This document shows, piece after piece, positions 23,175 to 33,916 of a stretch of 64,000 bases of DNA; position 1 is the first letter of the stretch, and the number at the start of each line of letters is the position of its first letter. Source of the DNA: Massospora cicadina (Eukaryota; Entomophthoromycota; Entomophthoromycetes; Entomophthorales; Entomophthoraceae). The stretch spans positions 117,386 to 181,385 of the forward strand of contig JAKSZP010015888.1 of the NCBI GenBank assembly GCA_022478985.1, written 5' to 3'. The translations under genes were made by a program, and so were the position numbers. The notes below the pieces were generated by a model. It saw only the letters and a list, made by a program, of their open reading frames with translations, made no database searches and was not told the DNA's origin.

Positions 23175-23500
23175 TTTTAAATTTTACTCAAGGTGGGCTG
23201 GTCTGGGGATGATAATGCACCAATTAATAGAATTGAAGAAATGGTAAAGGAGGGGACCATCTAGTACTAAAAAAAAAGAAATGGTAAAGGAGGACAAAAC
23301 CCAGAAAACCTCCATGTCCAGTGTATGATAGAACAGGAACTCCATGGACCGCCTTTGCTATTTGTTATCTTGGTTTGGGGCATTGGTGTGCAATGCCAAC
23401 ACATTTATAATTTTCCCCTACCCAAAGTTCATCTAGCAGGATCAAACTTGGGGAGGCAGTGGTAGTGAGTCTATACTCTACCACTGGGGTATCCTTCCAT
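23175..23500 (-). repeat. SINE-A copy 2
   Basis: Same family as 16971-17252 and 50036-50310, on the minus strand. It is flanked by a 16-bp exact duplication AAAACAATTGCATAAT (23159-23174, 23501-23516). The B-box region (GGATCAAACTTGG on the plus strand) and the tail next to TTTTACTCAAGGTGGGC are visible. The SINE body is interrupted by ultra-short insertion copy 3. Confidence 0.88.
23254..23275 (+). mobile_element. Ultra-short retroposed insertion, copy 3 (inside SINE-A)
   Basis: The 22-nt insert GGACCATCTAGTACT plus A7 lies between exact 18-bp duplications (23236-23253, 23276-23293). It is nested in a SINE, so the duplicated bases can be recognised as SINE sequence present once in the other SINE-A copies. 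Confidence 0.88.
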
Positions 23501-23516
23501 AAAACAATTGCATAAT

Positions 23517-23851
23517 GATAAGTACAATACCTTTTTAGCAAGTCTATGCTCTTTATACAGAAAAACATTCTATAAGATCAATTAAGATCTTAATAAACAA
23601 TATTATAAATTTTACTGAGACTATTATTAATGCAAGCCCTAGATCAAACTTCATTAAGTCCATTACTATAGATCTTAATATACAAATAACAAAGTCCTTC
23701 ATCCTGAATCCTCACTCTTAATATTTTATTGTATTTCTAGTTTAACCCAACTAAAGAATCATCAGTAGATGCAAGCTCCAAACAATATCCTTTCTTCTTC
23801 ATATAAAATTATGATCCAATGGTATAGGTCTCACATAACAGTTTTCTTGAT
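23517..23851. other. AT-rich spacer
   Basis: Nothing recognisable. Confidence 0.5.
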
Positions 23852-24298
23852 TGTAGCTGGGGTTTGAAATGAGCTCAAAGCTGAGAAACTAGTGGAGAGA
23901 TCAATAAAGACAAAAGGCTGGGGTGAAATAGACCTTTTTATTGAGTAAAAGGTGTCATTATTTATAAGGTATGTGGGGACATGGTGCCAAGGAGACCTCT
24001 ATGACCATGTACAATCAACAACTTTCACTTCCTTCCAGTTTTACTTTCAGGTTGAATTACTCATTGTTATGCATAGTCCTCATGACTGCAAGGTGGGAGA
24101 CATGTATCTTGAGCTTCAGGAAGTGGGGCTGAAATTCCAGAATGTGTCTCCGTCAATTCATGGGTGTTTGATGATTCATAACCAATTTTACCAATGACTT
24201 CAAGGACAGGTTTTGATCGTGAGGGCTCAAGAGTTGACTTATATAGGCTTGATTCAAGAGTAAGTATATCAACTCACTCATCATCTCAAATCCCAACA
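23852..24298 (-). repeat. Probable solo LTR of another element
   Basis: On the minus strand a 447-bp block starts TGTTGGGATTTG, has TATATAAG near 24240, AATAAA near 23942, and ends AGCTACA. TG...CA ends plus ordered promoter and poly(A) signals suggest an LTR. Its first 11 bases match the E3 LTR start just 7 bp away in the opposite orientation. The flanking 5-mers (TTGAT and ACCCC) do not match, so a target duplication is not confirmed. Confidence 0.5.
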
Positions 24299-24304
24299 AC
24301 CCCC

Positions 24305-25402
24305 TGTTGGGATTTTTGTCCACCTTCTCAGCTGTCTAGATTGCCATGGATTTATAGGGGATAATTCCCTATAGAGAGTGAATTGGATATTGGTTAACCA
24401 CAATTTTGGGTTAATACTGTTTGGGGGATTTTAAGCAATTTGCCAGTTCTTATCCGTTGAGGATCAATCCAGGTGAATAATTAAGATCTCACCAGGCATA
24501 GTTGCTGATGAAATGGGGCATCTAATAGTTGATCAATGATTAACTATCAGGTGTACCAATTGGGATTGGTCAGGTTTCATCACCGACCAATTTTGAAATT
24601 TAAGGAGCAGGTTGTGAGGCAAGTGATGCCACATGAAACTAGCGAATCAGTCAGTAGGTTTGCGACCTGCTATAATGGGTAATAAGTCCCATTACCTAAG
24701 CAGGTCACTTGCCAAATATGGTTATTTAGCTGGGATTGAGTAGAAACCGCTAGGGATACATTTTTTGACTCTTTCCATTTTTAGGTCTCAAAGTTGTCTG
24801 ACGGTGAAATCCTAACCAGGATGGGGAAGACCATTGCTGAAGAGATGACAAAGGGCAATTCAATGGCAACAGCTGCCGTTTCATCACTTAGGCGCCAACT
24901 GAGGACTGGGCACCAAATTCTCTCTATAAATTCCCCTGAGAATTCACTTAATAAACAACATACTTCAGCAGGATTCATTATTAGTCTAGTTATCTTAAAG
25001 GAAATTATTGCCATGTGCTTTAATTGGAGACTCTTCAATAGGATAAAGAGTAAGTATTGAGGATCCTGAGAAGTGAAGCTGAGCTGAGATGGGAATTTCT
25101 GCCAACTTTGTGTCACCAGAGGAAAGGCCATAAACTAGTATCTAAGTGTGGATCAAGTTATGTGGATAAGGGTCATAATCCCTACTGAGGAAATCTAGAG
25201 TATTTTGAGGTAGAATACTGGTCAAGCATTGGATCAGAAATTAGGGGATGTATTCAACTATAGATAATAGTCTTCATACTATTATCAATTATATATCATA
25301 TATCATCAGACAATGTGAAGAGCGCACAAACCAAACCTGTTCAGTTAAGCAATTAGGGGTTAATATCTGTGAACGAGCAGCAAAGCCCCTAGATTTTTAG
25401 CA
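24305..25402 (+). repeat. E3 5' LTR
   Basis: 1098 bp, TGTTGGGA...TAGCA, with TATAAAT at 24925-24931 and AATAAA near 24950. It aligns with 32122-33157 throughout and more distantly with the E1 LTRs. Confidence 0.88.
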
Positions 25403-25404
25403 AT

Positions 25405-25422
25405 TGGTGCTCACTACAGGGG
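25405..25422 (+). other. E3 primer binding site
   Basis: TGGTGCTCACTACAGGGG, identical to the E1 site, 2 nt after the LTR. Confidence 0.7.
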
Positions 25423-25453
25423 GTTGTAGTTAAGTAGAATATACTAGGACAAG

Positions 25454-26960
25454 ATGTTGTACAAGGATGAGCTAAGAAAACTCTTGATGGAGTTGGCAAC
25501 TGTCAACAAGAATGCCTTGAATTCTGCAGATCATCAAAAATTCGCTGCCTTGGAGGACAAAGTTACCAAGATTGAGGAAGGAGTCGAAAAGGTTGCTAGT
25601 TTCAGCAAAGAGTTACTAGGAAAAGTAACATCATTAAAGAAAAAGGAAGGGGATTTAGTGCAAGAAGTATTATTCTTGAAAATGGAATGTCAAGCATATT
25701 GCATTTGATTACAGGCATTCAGTTCAGATATAGAGTGGTTGATTGAGAAATTCAAGGAGTTGAAGACTCACAAACGTGAATGTGAGCCCTACGCGGAGGC
25801 TGACGCCAAAGAGAGGACCCTGAGAACTCCAGTTGAAAAGCCAACTATTCCACAAAATATGCCGCCTGCATTCACAGCCATTATGGAGGTGACTTCCAAA
25901 ATTACTCCTCAACTTAGTCGAGTATTTATTTAACTGAGGTAAGCTGACCAGGGGATGGGCAACAATGAAATACATAAATGGATAGGGGAGGTGAAGTGTA
26001 ACTAAATTAGGCACCCCATAGTAGACGAGCTACCCTGTTGCCAGCTGGTACCGCCAGGTATGGGGGTTGATTGTGCTACTTTGAGGGGGTTTCCATTATT
26101 ATGGAGCAGGTGTGGAGGAAGGGGTACATGTGCAGAAACCAGACTGAGAACAATGACTTAACGAGCCTTTGTTGCCTCAGCTTCATGTATCAGTACTAGC
26201 CAGGCTTGGAATTGTTCCAGTAGGTGTTCAAGTTAGTTAAGTAGCCAAACCAAGAGTGGTGGCTAGAGAAACTTCAGAAGAATTAAAAGCTACCCTGAAA
26301 TAACCTACTTTTCTTTTGGATAACGCCCATGCATTTTTCCAATTTGACATGACAATGTTCAGTTACAGTGATCATCAAAAGGCTTTGACGGTAATGAACT
26401 GTTTGGACACAAATTGTCAGAACCTAGTGTTACCCCATATAAAGGGGACATCTGGTCATACTCAGAGGCTAAGGAGGCCATTATGAAATAATTTGAAAGT
26501 CCCATGTGCATGTTAAAGCGCAAGCAAGAATTCATGGGAATCCGATTTTAGAAGGATAATTTCTTAGCAAGAATCACCAATCGTTTCTACCAAGAATCAC
26601 AAATTTTGGTTGGAGCAAAAGTGCTAAATGATTCTGATGCATGGATTGCGCTGCAAGCGGCCCTTCAGTCCTATTGCAATTTACATCAGATGTCTTATAT
26701 GTTTGCTACTGAGATTACCACCTCACAGATGGTGGATCATTTGGAGCATTAGGAGCTACCTTCAATGCTCCAAATAGAAGTTTCAAACAGAATCCAGTAC
26801 AAAATTCAAATCCTATAAAGGGGACCAAGGGTTCTAAGGAGTCCAATAATCAAACCATGATGGGAAATAATTTTAAAGAGTTTAAACGGACCAATAAGCA
26901 AGAAAAATGCTAAGACCAGTGTGGAGAAAAAGAACAATTTGCTGTACACTACAAGAAGTC
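25454..26960 (+). pseudogene. E3 gag
   Basis: The N-terminal 84 codons are open (MLYKDELRKLLMELATVNKN), Lys/Glu/Leu-rich and coiled-coil-like, and give the family start used for E1. A second open piece is at 25739-25933. The capsid-like part (26300-26800) matches E1 at 4050-4500 but with many stops. The zinc knuckle near 26910 (DQCGEKEQFAVHY) has lost its first Cys (a stop codon here) and its His. Confidence 0.75.
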
Positions 26961-27248
26961 TAAGTATCAGATCAATGTGGTCCATGTGAAAGGGTCCAAA
27001 CCCACATAGGAGTTGAGAAAAGGGCCTGCAGCCTAGACAGGGAACAGTTTAGAGCTGCGGGAAAACTTGTTCCTCCTGATATATTACATGAAGAAATTGA
27101 CATTAGTGATCTGTTTATTGATGATGATGTGCAGGATCAACTATAACAAGTGGTCAATTTAGATGTGAATGCAGTAACCAGATCTGAAGCAAAGGAGATC
27201 AACCCCAAAATAATTAAGTAAGTTTTTCATCATTATGCATGACAACAG

Positions 27249-27440
27249 ATGGACAAGATTCAAGCTGCAGAGAATCCAGAAGAATTGAATGAAGTCAAAT
27301 TATATGAGACAAACCTGTCTATACACTTTAGCACAATCGAGGAACTGTTTTCTGATCTATCAGCGCATTTAATTCACACCCTCAATGAAATTGTATTAGC
27401 AGCAGGGTTGACCAAAAATATCAATATATTTGTCAAATGA
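27249..27440 (+). pseudogene. E3 pol linker across a protease deletion
   Basis: The frame (IQAAENPEELNEVKLYETNL) aligns first with E1 at about 5000-5120 and then, after HTLNEIV, directly with E1 at about 6010 (INIFVKWEQLADMM against INLLVDWEQFADLP). The roughly 0.9 kb that encodes protease in E1 is absent, so E3 could only have moved with protease from another copy. Confidence 0.7.
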
Positions 27441-27689
27441 GAGCAACTTGCTGATATGATGGACAGACAGCAGGAGGAGATGCTAGAACTATTTGACAAG
27501 TATCAGAAAGTATTCGCCCAGGAAGATCATGATTTAGGATGTGCAAGAAATGTAATCCACAAAGTTTACACTGGGAAAAAATTGCCAATAAGAATAAAAC
27601 AAATGAATGGTTGAAGGTGGATGAAGCAGTAGTGGAGGAAGAAATCAGTAAACTAGTGAACCATGGGCTTCTAGTTCCATCATTGAGTC

Positions 27690-28200
27690 CCTAAGTGAGC
27701 CCCAGACTTATTGTGAAGAAGAATAATGGCTCTAATTGGGTGGTGATCAATTATCAGAAGCTGAATAAGATTACAAAGAAGGGTTCATATCCACTACCAT
27801 GAATCAACGATGTTCTTGATCAATTAAGAGAAGCAAAGTACTTCTCCACAATGGATCTGATGTTTGGATATTGGCAAATTGATTTGCCAAGAAAAGACCA
27901 AGAGAAATGCGCAATCATTATCACGCAGGGGCTCTATCAACTGACAAGGATGTCCCAGGGTCTATGCAATGCGCCTGAGACGTTCCAGAGGGCCATGGAC
28001 GCCATACTGAATGGCCTGAAGTTGTCATGCGTCCTGGTGTACTTGGACAATATAAATTGTTCAGTAGGACATTCACTGACCATTTACACCACTTGGAGGA
28101 AGTTTTTAAGTGATTATCTGTGGCTAACCTGAAGGTCAAGCTGAGGAAGTGTCACTTCTTCAAGAAAGAATTAATATCTGGGATTCATAATCAACTCTAG
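27690..28200 (+). pseudogene. E3 reverse transcriptase
   Basis: The open piece at 27851-28132 begins MDLMFGYWQIDLP and includes MSQGLCNAPETFQRAMDAIL. The active-site box reads LVYLDN, with the second Asp changed to Asn, followed by a frameshift. Homologous to E1 RT over its length. Confidence 0.82.
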
Positions 28201-28279
28201 TGGATTGTAGCCACAATCTCAGAAAATTGAGGCCATATATTGAATGGCTGTACCAAAGAGTCTCTGAGATATCCATTTG

Positions 28280-28850
28280 TTCCTTGAAATGGTCAGATAC
28301 TATAGAAATTCTTTCAGATTTTGCAAGAATCGCCGAGCCCCTCTTCCATTTTGTTAAAGGATCAAAAAAGGATTCATTTGGAGTGAAGAACCCAGAGATT
28401 TTTCAATGAATAATGCCAGTATTTAATAACTCTCCAATTTTGAAACATCCAAATTTTGATCAAGAATTTATGATACAGACCAATGCTTCATTAATACCGA
28501 TTGGCGCCATCCTGAGCCAAGAGGGTGAACTGGGGACTAACATCTGGTAGCATATGTGAGCCGGACACCCTCAGCAGCTGCTAGGAATTACATCGTGACT
28601 GATGATGAATGCATTACGGTCATTTACGCCTATAAAGAGTTTTGGGTGTATATCCATGGAATGCACTTCAAAGTAATGATGGGCCACTCCTTTTTGCATT
28701 GGCTACGCAATTTATGAGAACCAGAAGGACAACTGGCCTGATGGGCATTAAAGCTACAGGATTACAATTATGAGATAGTCCAATGAGCTGGAGCTTCTCA
28801 TCATAATGCTGATGGCTTATCAAGGTTACCAATGGTCCAAGTGATATTTA
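28280..28850 (+). pseudogene. E3 RNase H
   Basis: Homologous to E1 6900-7440: IAEPLFHFVKGSKKD, a Q-T-N-A-S block where E1 has Q-T-D-S-S, and a degenerate FKVMMGHSFLHWL in place of the T-D-H-S motif. Two catalytic Asp positions are changed. Confidence 0.75.
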
Positions 28851-28984
28851 GCAAGCAGATGAGATATTCCAGAGAATGATCAAAAGAGAAATTGGGAACA
28901 AGCCTCAAGAAATCCAAGGTTCGCTTTGGAAAGTGATTGAAAACACTGAGATTATGGATGAAAAAGTTTTCAAGATGATTGATG

Positions 28985-30050
28985 GGTAATGATTACTATT
29001 CTCAAAGCCATCAGAAAAAGCAGCTATAGTTTGTGCTGCTGATAAGGTTATCAGGCATGGAGGCCTAAAGAAGATGAACAATCACATTTGCCAGTATTAT
29101 TACTGGGAGTCCATCAACTATGATGTAGCAGATTATCTGGCTTGTTGTGTAAAAATCCAATTGCATAAGCCCCACAAGGTCACGACTGGATACTGACTGG
29201 TCCGCCTGGGATTTGCTTGCATACTGTGTCCATCAATGAGATGGGACCATTAACCATGAGTACAGGTGGAATCAAGTACATCATAGTTACAATTGACCAT
29301 CTGACAAGATGAGTCAAGATGAAGGCCCTTGTGAAAGTAGACACTACAAGCACTGCACAGTTTATCCTAGATCACGTATTATACTGACATGGATGCCCAC
29401 AGGTCTTATGGAGCAATAATGGAACGAATTTTATCTCATGTGATCCTGCAATTGAATGAAATAATGGGGATAAGAGGATTCATGTCTATACCTTACCAGC
29501 CAGAGACAAATGGACTGGTAGAATGGGTCAATGGAACGCTGGCCACAACACTGAGGAAGCTGGTCACAGGGAGAACTTCCGCATGGGGAATGCACCTTAG
29601 TTTGGTGACATTTTCCTACAACATAACTCATCATATGGCGATGGGAAAACACCATTTGAGTTTCTATATGGAAGAAAGGCCACGTTGCCGCCAATTTATT
29701 ATTCAGTGGTGGAACCAACATCAAGGGATGAGTGCCAAGTAGTACCTGACTCAATTGTCAAATATCCTGATTGAAATGCAATTGCAAGCATTTGATACAA
29801 CCTTAAAGAAAAGGATCAGAACAAAAATGATGGATGATAAGAACCAACTGGTTTTATCAGAATACCAAATAGGCGGAAGAGTTGCCTATTGTGATACACA
29901 TGGTTTTGGGAGAGGAATAAAGCTAGATGCATTGTGATTGGATCCATTTGAGATTATTGCCAAGATGGTAATGGACGCCTATTCCATCAAGAACCTCTTG
30001 GATGGAAGGATAGTAAATTAAGTCCATGCTATGTATTTAAAGCAGTGATC
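28985..30050 (+). pseudogene. E3 integrase
   Basis: Homologous to E1 7590-8650. The part at 29389-29742 is open for 117 codons (VIL.LNEIMGIRGFMSIPYQ, then NGLVEWVNGTLATTLRKL with the catalytic Glu). The piece at 29755-29937 continues the C-terminal domain, ending NAYSIKNLLDG-like near 30000. Frames shift several times. Confidence 0.8.
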
Positions 30051-30054
30051 AATG

Positions 30055-30290
30055 AAAAAATGAAAAAGTGTTCCCAAAGGACCGCTGAACCATTTAAATG
30101 GTTATGACCTGATGATTTGGTTTAGTCTAAAAAAGGACCGCTGAACCAAACTAGATGGTTAAGTTTTAAAAAATGAGACCTCTGAACCATAAAAAACTGG
30201 AAGGCCTAAGTATATCTAGGAACCAGTATGGGGAATAAATAGAAAAGATGGACCTCTGAATTGAGTGAAGGTCAAGTCCCATATAAAAAA
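30055..30290 (+). repeat. E3 hairpin-type repeat block after pol
   Basis: Counterpart of 8655-8900 in E1, with the same GGACCTCTGAACC-type units separated by A-runs. Confidence 0.55.
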
Positions 30291-30412
30291 GAAGAAAAAA
30301 GAATGATAAAAATATAAGGAAAAAATAAAAAAAATAAAAACACGTAGAAAAAAAGTTATATTATTATAATATTTTATTAGTTATTCTCAACTAGGGGATG
30401 ATTCCACCTATG

Positions 30413-31541
30413 TCACCTCTTGGGGGAGGGAGGATGGATTGCAGTAGGAGTAAACAAACTGTCAAAATCTATGTGAGATCGGATGCTAGCAATGGCTAGA
30501 CCTACTTGAAGCCAAGTTTGTTGAGCGGAGGCTAATCTCTGCAAGAAAGCAACTAGGGGAAGAGAGATGGAAATGTTGGTAATTGGCAAATGTGATACCC
30601 CAGGTTGGGGAGGGAAGCAACAGAACAAGAGGCAGTTGGCAAATAACCCCAAGTAATCCCAATATGGCACCAGAGCCAGAAGATTGGACTTGAGAGCTTG
30701 CCAACAGGCTTTATCAAGAACATTGGACATGTGAGCCAGCATCAAGAAAGGATACTAGGCAGGGGTTGCCAACTCATGCCCTAATCAAAGCCTTAGGGGA
30801 AGGTACCGATGGGATGTGCCTGAAATGAGATAGTCATTCAGGGAGCAGATGGAATCCTGAAGACAATTACTTTGAGCTTTTTATAAGTGAAAGCAGAATA
30901 AGCGATGGAAACTGGGAGAGGCAGGAAGCTTTGTGGCCCAACTTCAAAGAACATGGCTGGCAAAGCAATGATAATAGGCTGCAACATCTTAATCTAGGAT
31001 GTTTTTGAAATTAAAGGGGTTCAGAGCTATGTATAGAGCCTCAGTTACTTGGGTCCTCAGTTCTACATAGGGGAGTTCAGAATTTTTGCAGTTTCTGATA
31101 ACCAGTTCAGTTGACAGAACAGCTGGTTTGTAATACTGGCTGAGTCAGAAAAGGAACTCCAGAATCAAGTCTGATATGGTGAGGAATGATTAATTGAGAG
31201 TGGAGGGCATTGCTTCCAGAGGTTCAACAATGATTGTAGGAGTATCCTTAAATGGAGCCAAATTTAGGAGAGTTTTAAAGTCTAACTTGGGAATTGATGT
31301 CAGAGGGAGGATTGGTCACTAGATGTTTGAGACAATTGCTAACCTGGTTTCATTGGGTTTGTTACCATCTCTGGTAATTCCATGGAAGGACTTGCTGCAG
31401 GTACTTGACTAAGAGTATGAGTCCTTGGAGGACCATAGAAGAGGCTCTGTCATGCAGTTGACTAATCAGTTGGAAGAGCTAATTGTCTTTATCAGACATG
31501 CTGTCAAGAAGTTGTTAGTATTGAAACTCCAAATTTGACAT
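30413..31541 (-). pseudogene. E3 antisense ORF remnant
   Basis: Same position and orientation as 9018-10157 in E1. It starts at ATG 31541 (MSNLEFQYQQLLDSMSDKD) and its last part is open at 30413-30745 (MLAHMSNVLDKACWQALKSN). The TATATAAGTC block is at 31563-31578 and minus-strand AATAAA at 30378-30373. The middle has stops and frame changes. No domain recognised. Confidence 0.6.
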
Positions 31542-32121
31542 ATGAGCTGGATGATAGGGGGTATGTCAGACTTATATAATAGTTGACATTATGTACTATG
31601 TAATAAATTAAGCTCTAATTTCAGAAAAATTAATCTCAAAATTAATATGATAAGCTCTCTAGAAAAGAATTATGAATGATATGAGCTAAGAAGTTATTAT
31701 AAGAAAACAACAAGAGTGATAAATGAGCATTTTTAATTGTGCCACAAATCAAACATCAATGACAAGAACCTCCTGTCAAGGATGAGGAGAAAAATCAGTA
31801 AATTGAGGAAGCCAAACCAAGGATCCTAAATATGACAATGGGTCATATGCCCTGATAGGGGAAAACTGGATCCCAGGATTAGTATCATCATGAGTAAATC
31901 GATCAGCACAGCACAACAGAAGGTTGTGGGGACCGCTCTCTGAAGAGGTGGTAGCAAGGAGGAAGAGGAAGAGAACCATATGCCGAAGGTTGTCCTGAGC
32001 AGCGTTGAGTACTTATTGACTGTACTCCACTTGAACCCAAGAAGTATTTGACCTGGTGTCTGAAGTGGTATTCTCCTGTACCAATCCTATTATCACTGGA
32101 AATCTAGGCAAGATGGGGATG

Positions 32122-33157
32122 TGTTAAGATTTTTCCACCTTCCCAGCCATCTAGATTACTATGGCAGCTAGGGGATAATTTTCTATAGCAAGTGGGTTTG
32201 ATATTGGTTGGCCCGATTTTGGGCTAATACTGTTTGGGGGATTTTAGGCAATTCTCCTGGTTCAGATACATTAGGGATCAATCCTGGTAAATAATTAAGA
32301 ACTTGTCAGGCAGAGTTGCTGACGAAATGGGGGCATCTGATAGTTGATCAATGATTAACTATCAGATGTACAAATTGGGATTGGTCAGGTTTCACCACTG
32401 ACCAATTGAAATTTAAGGAGAAAATTGCATGGCGAGTGATTCCACCTGCAATTAGCAAACCAATAAGTTGGTTTGCGACATGCTATAATGGGTAATATGT
32501 CCTATTACCTAAGAAGGTCGCTTGCCAAATATGGTTGGTTTACTGGGATTGAGTAGAAAACATTAGGGTCGCATTTACTGACTCTTTCTGTTTTAGGTCT
32601 TGAGGATGTCCTATGACGGAATACTAATCAGAATGGGGAGGACCATTGCTGATAAAACGCTGAAAGGTAATTTAATGGCAACAACTGCCGTTTCATCGCT
32701 GAGGCTCAAATGTGGGTTGGGCACCAAATTCTCTCTATAAATTCCCCTGAGAATTCACTTATAAACAACATACTTCAGCAGGATTCATTATTAGTCTAGT
32801 TATCTTCAAGGAAATTATTGCCGTGTGCTTTAATTGGAGACTCTTTAATAGGATAAATAGTAAGGATTGAGGATCCTGAGAAGAGAAATTGAGCTGAGAT
32901 GGGAATTGCTGTCAACTTTGTGTCACCAGAGGAAAGGCCATAAACTAGGATCTAAGAGTGGATCAAGTTAGCCGGATAAGGGTCATAATACCTCATGAGG
33001 AAATCTAGAGTATTTTTAGGAGGAATACCGGCCAAGCGTTGGACCAGAAACTAGTGATCTACTCAACTATGAATAATAGTCTTCATACTATTATCAATTG
33101 TATATCATATATCATCAGACAACGTGAAGATTGCACAAACCAAACCTGTGCAGTTAT
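32122..33157 (+). repeat. E3 3' LTR, truncated
   Basis: Begins TGTTAAGATTTTT after a purine tract and follows the 5' LTR up to about CAGTTA at 33157; the last roughly 55 bp are missing. The junction with the GC-richer unit is abrupt. Confidence 0.85.
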
Positions 33158-33911
33158 CGTCATGGGTAGATGACATCATAGTGGGGACCAACCCCAAGGA
33201 TAAGGCTGGGTGCCAGGAGGCCCAGAAGGTGAAGCTTCAGGCCCTCCCTGACCTCAGGCACACACTGGATTAACTCTGGGTACAAGCTAAATATGCCCAG
33301 GTTGGTACTAGTGAGGTTCCAAATGCCCAGCCCCTTACGTCAGCCCAGGCGTTGAAACAAAAGGTTTACATAATGAATTCAGATGGTTCATTTTGGTTAG
33401 TCGAGGAATGGGGTTTCAAAACCCATTCCATCTATAAATTATGCGTTTGAGTTGGATAAAACTCCAATTGATCACACAGAGAAGTCTTTTTTGGCGTATT
33501 CTACCAATTTGGATGGTAGCATTGGCCTTTTGGTGGGTTGGTGCTTGGGCCCACTTCAGTGAACCCCAAATTTCCCCAATGAAGTTTAATTCTGTTTCCA
33601 ATGACCAAAACTCCTTGTTGGTTGAATTTCCTAATAAAACCTTTCCCATTTTACCCGTTTTACTTATGTGGTTTTAAACAATCCTGTGTGCGGACCTCTT
33701 TGAGGAGGTCTTGCGCTACATACACCATACCATTTTACTCACAATCCAGTTAGCTCCTAGTGCACCATTGGTTCACCCAGGTTCCCTCCAACCTGGGGCG
33801 TTTATCCCTTTCCCCTGTATGCACCGCGTCATTTTTGGTGTGGTATTTTTTATAATGATTGCATTTGTCCTTCAAGTTATTATTGCTCTACCATCCTCTG
33901 CTGGGCTCTAG
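33158..33911 (+). pseudogene. Module A, plus-strand copy (unknown protein with membrane segment)
   Basis: Conceptual reading gives LPDLRHTLDxLWVQAKYAQV (33246-33305), a middle piece (33441-33677), a CADLFEE block (about 33690-33710), and a hydrophobic segment RVIFGVVFFIMIAFVLQVII that should span a membrane. The same order occurs on the minus strand at 36620-35776, and part of it again at 37200-36621. Frames shift between pieces. I do not recognise the family; its position before an LTR-like segment would suit an envelope-like or accessory gene of a retroelement, but that is inference. Confidence 0.45.
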
Positions 33912-33916
33912 TAACT

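Larger units (their letters stand above)
24305..33157 (+). mobile_element. E3: decayed relative of E1
   Basis: Same family as E1: 5' LTR 24305-25402, identical primer site at 25405-25422, gag, RT, RNase H, integrase, hairpin repeat block, antisense ORF remnant, purine tract and 3' LTR from 32122. The 3' LTR breaks off at about 33157, where GC-richer sequence begins, so no target duplication can be seen. The protease region present in E1 is missing by deletion. All frames are broken. Confidence 0.88.
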
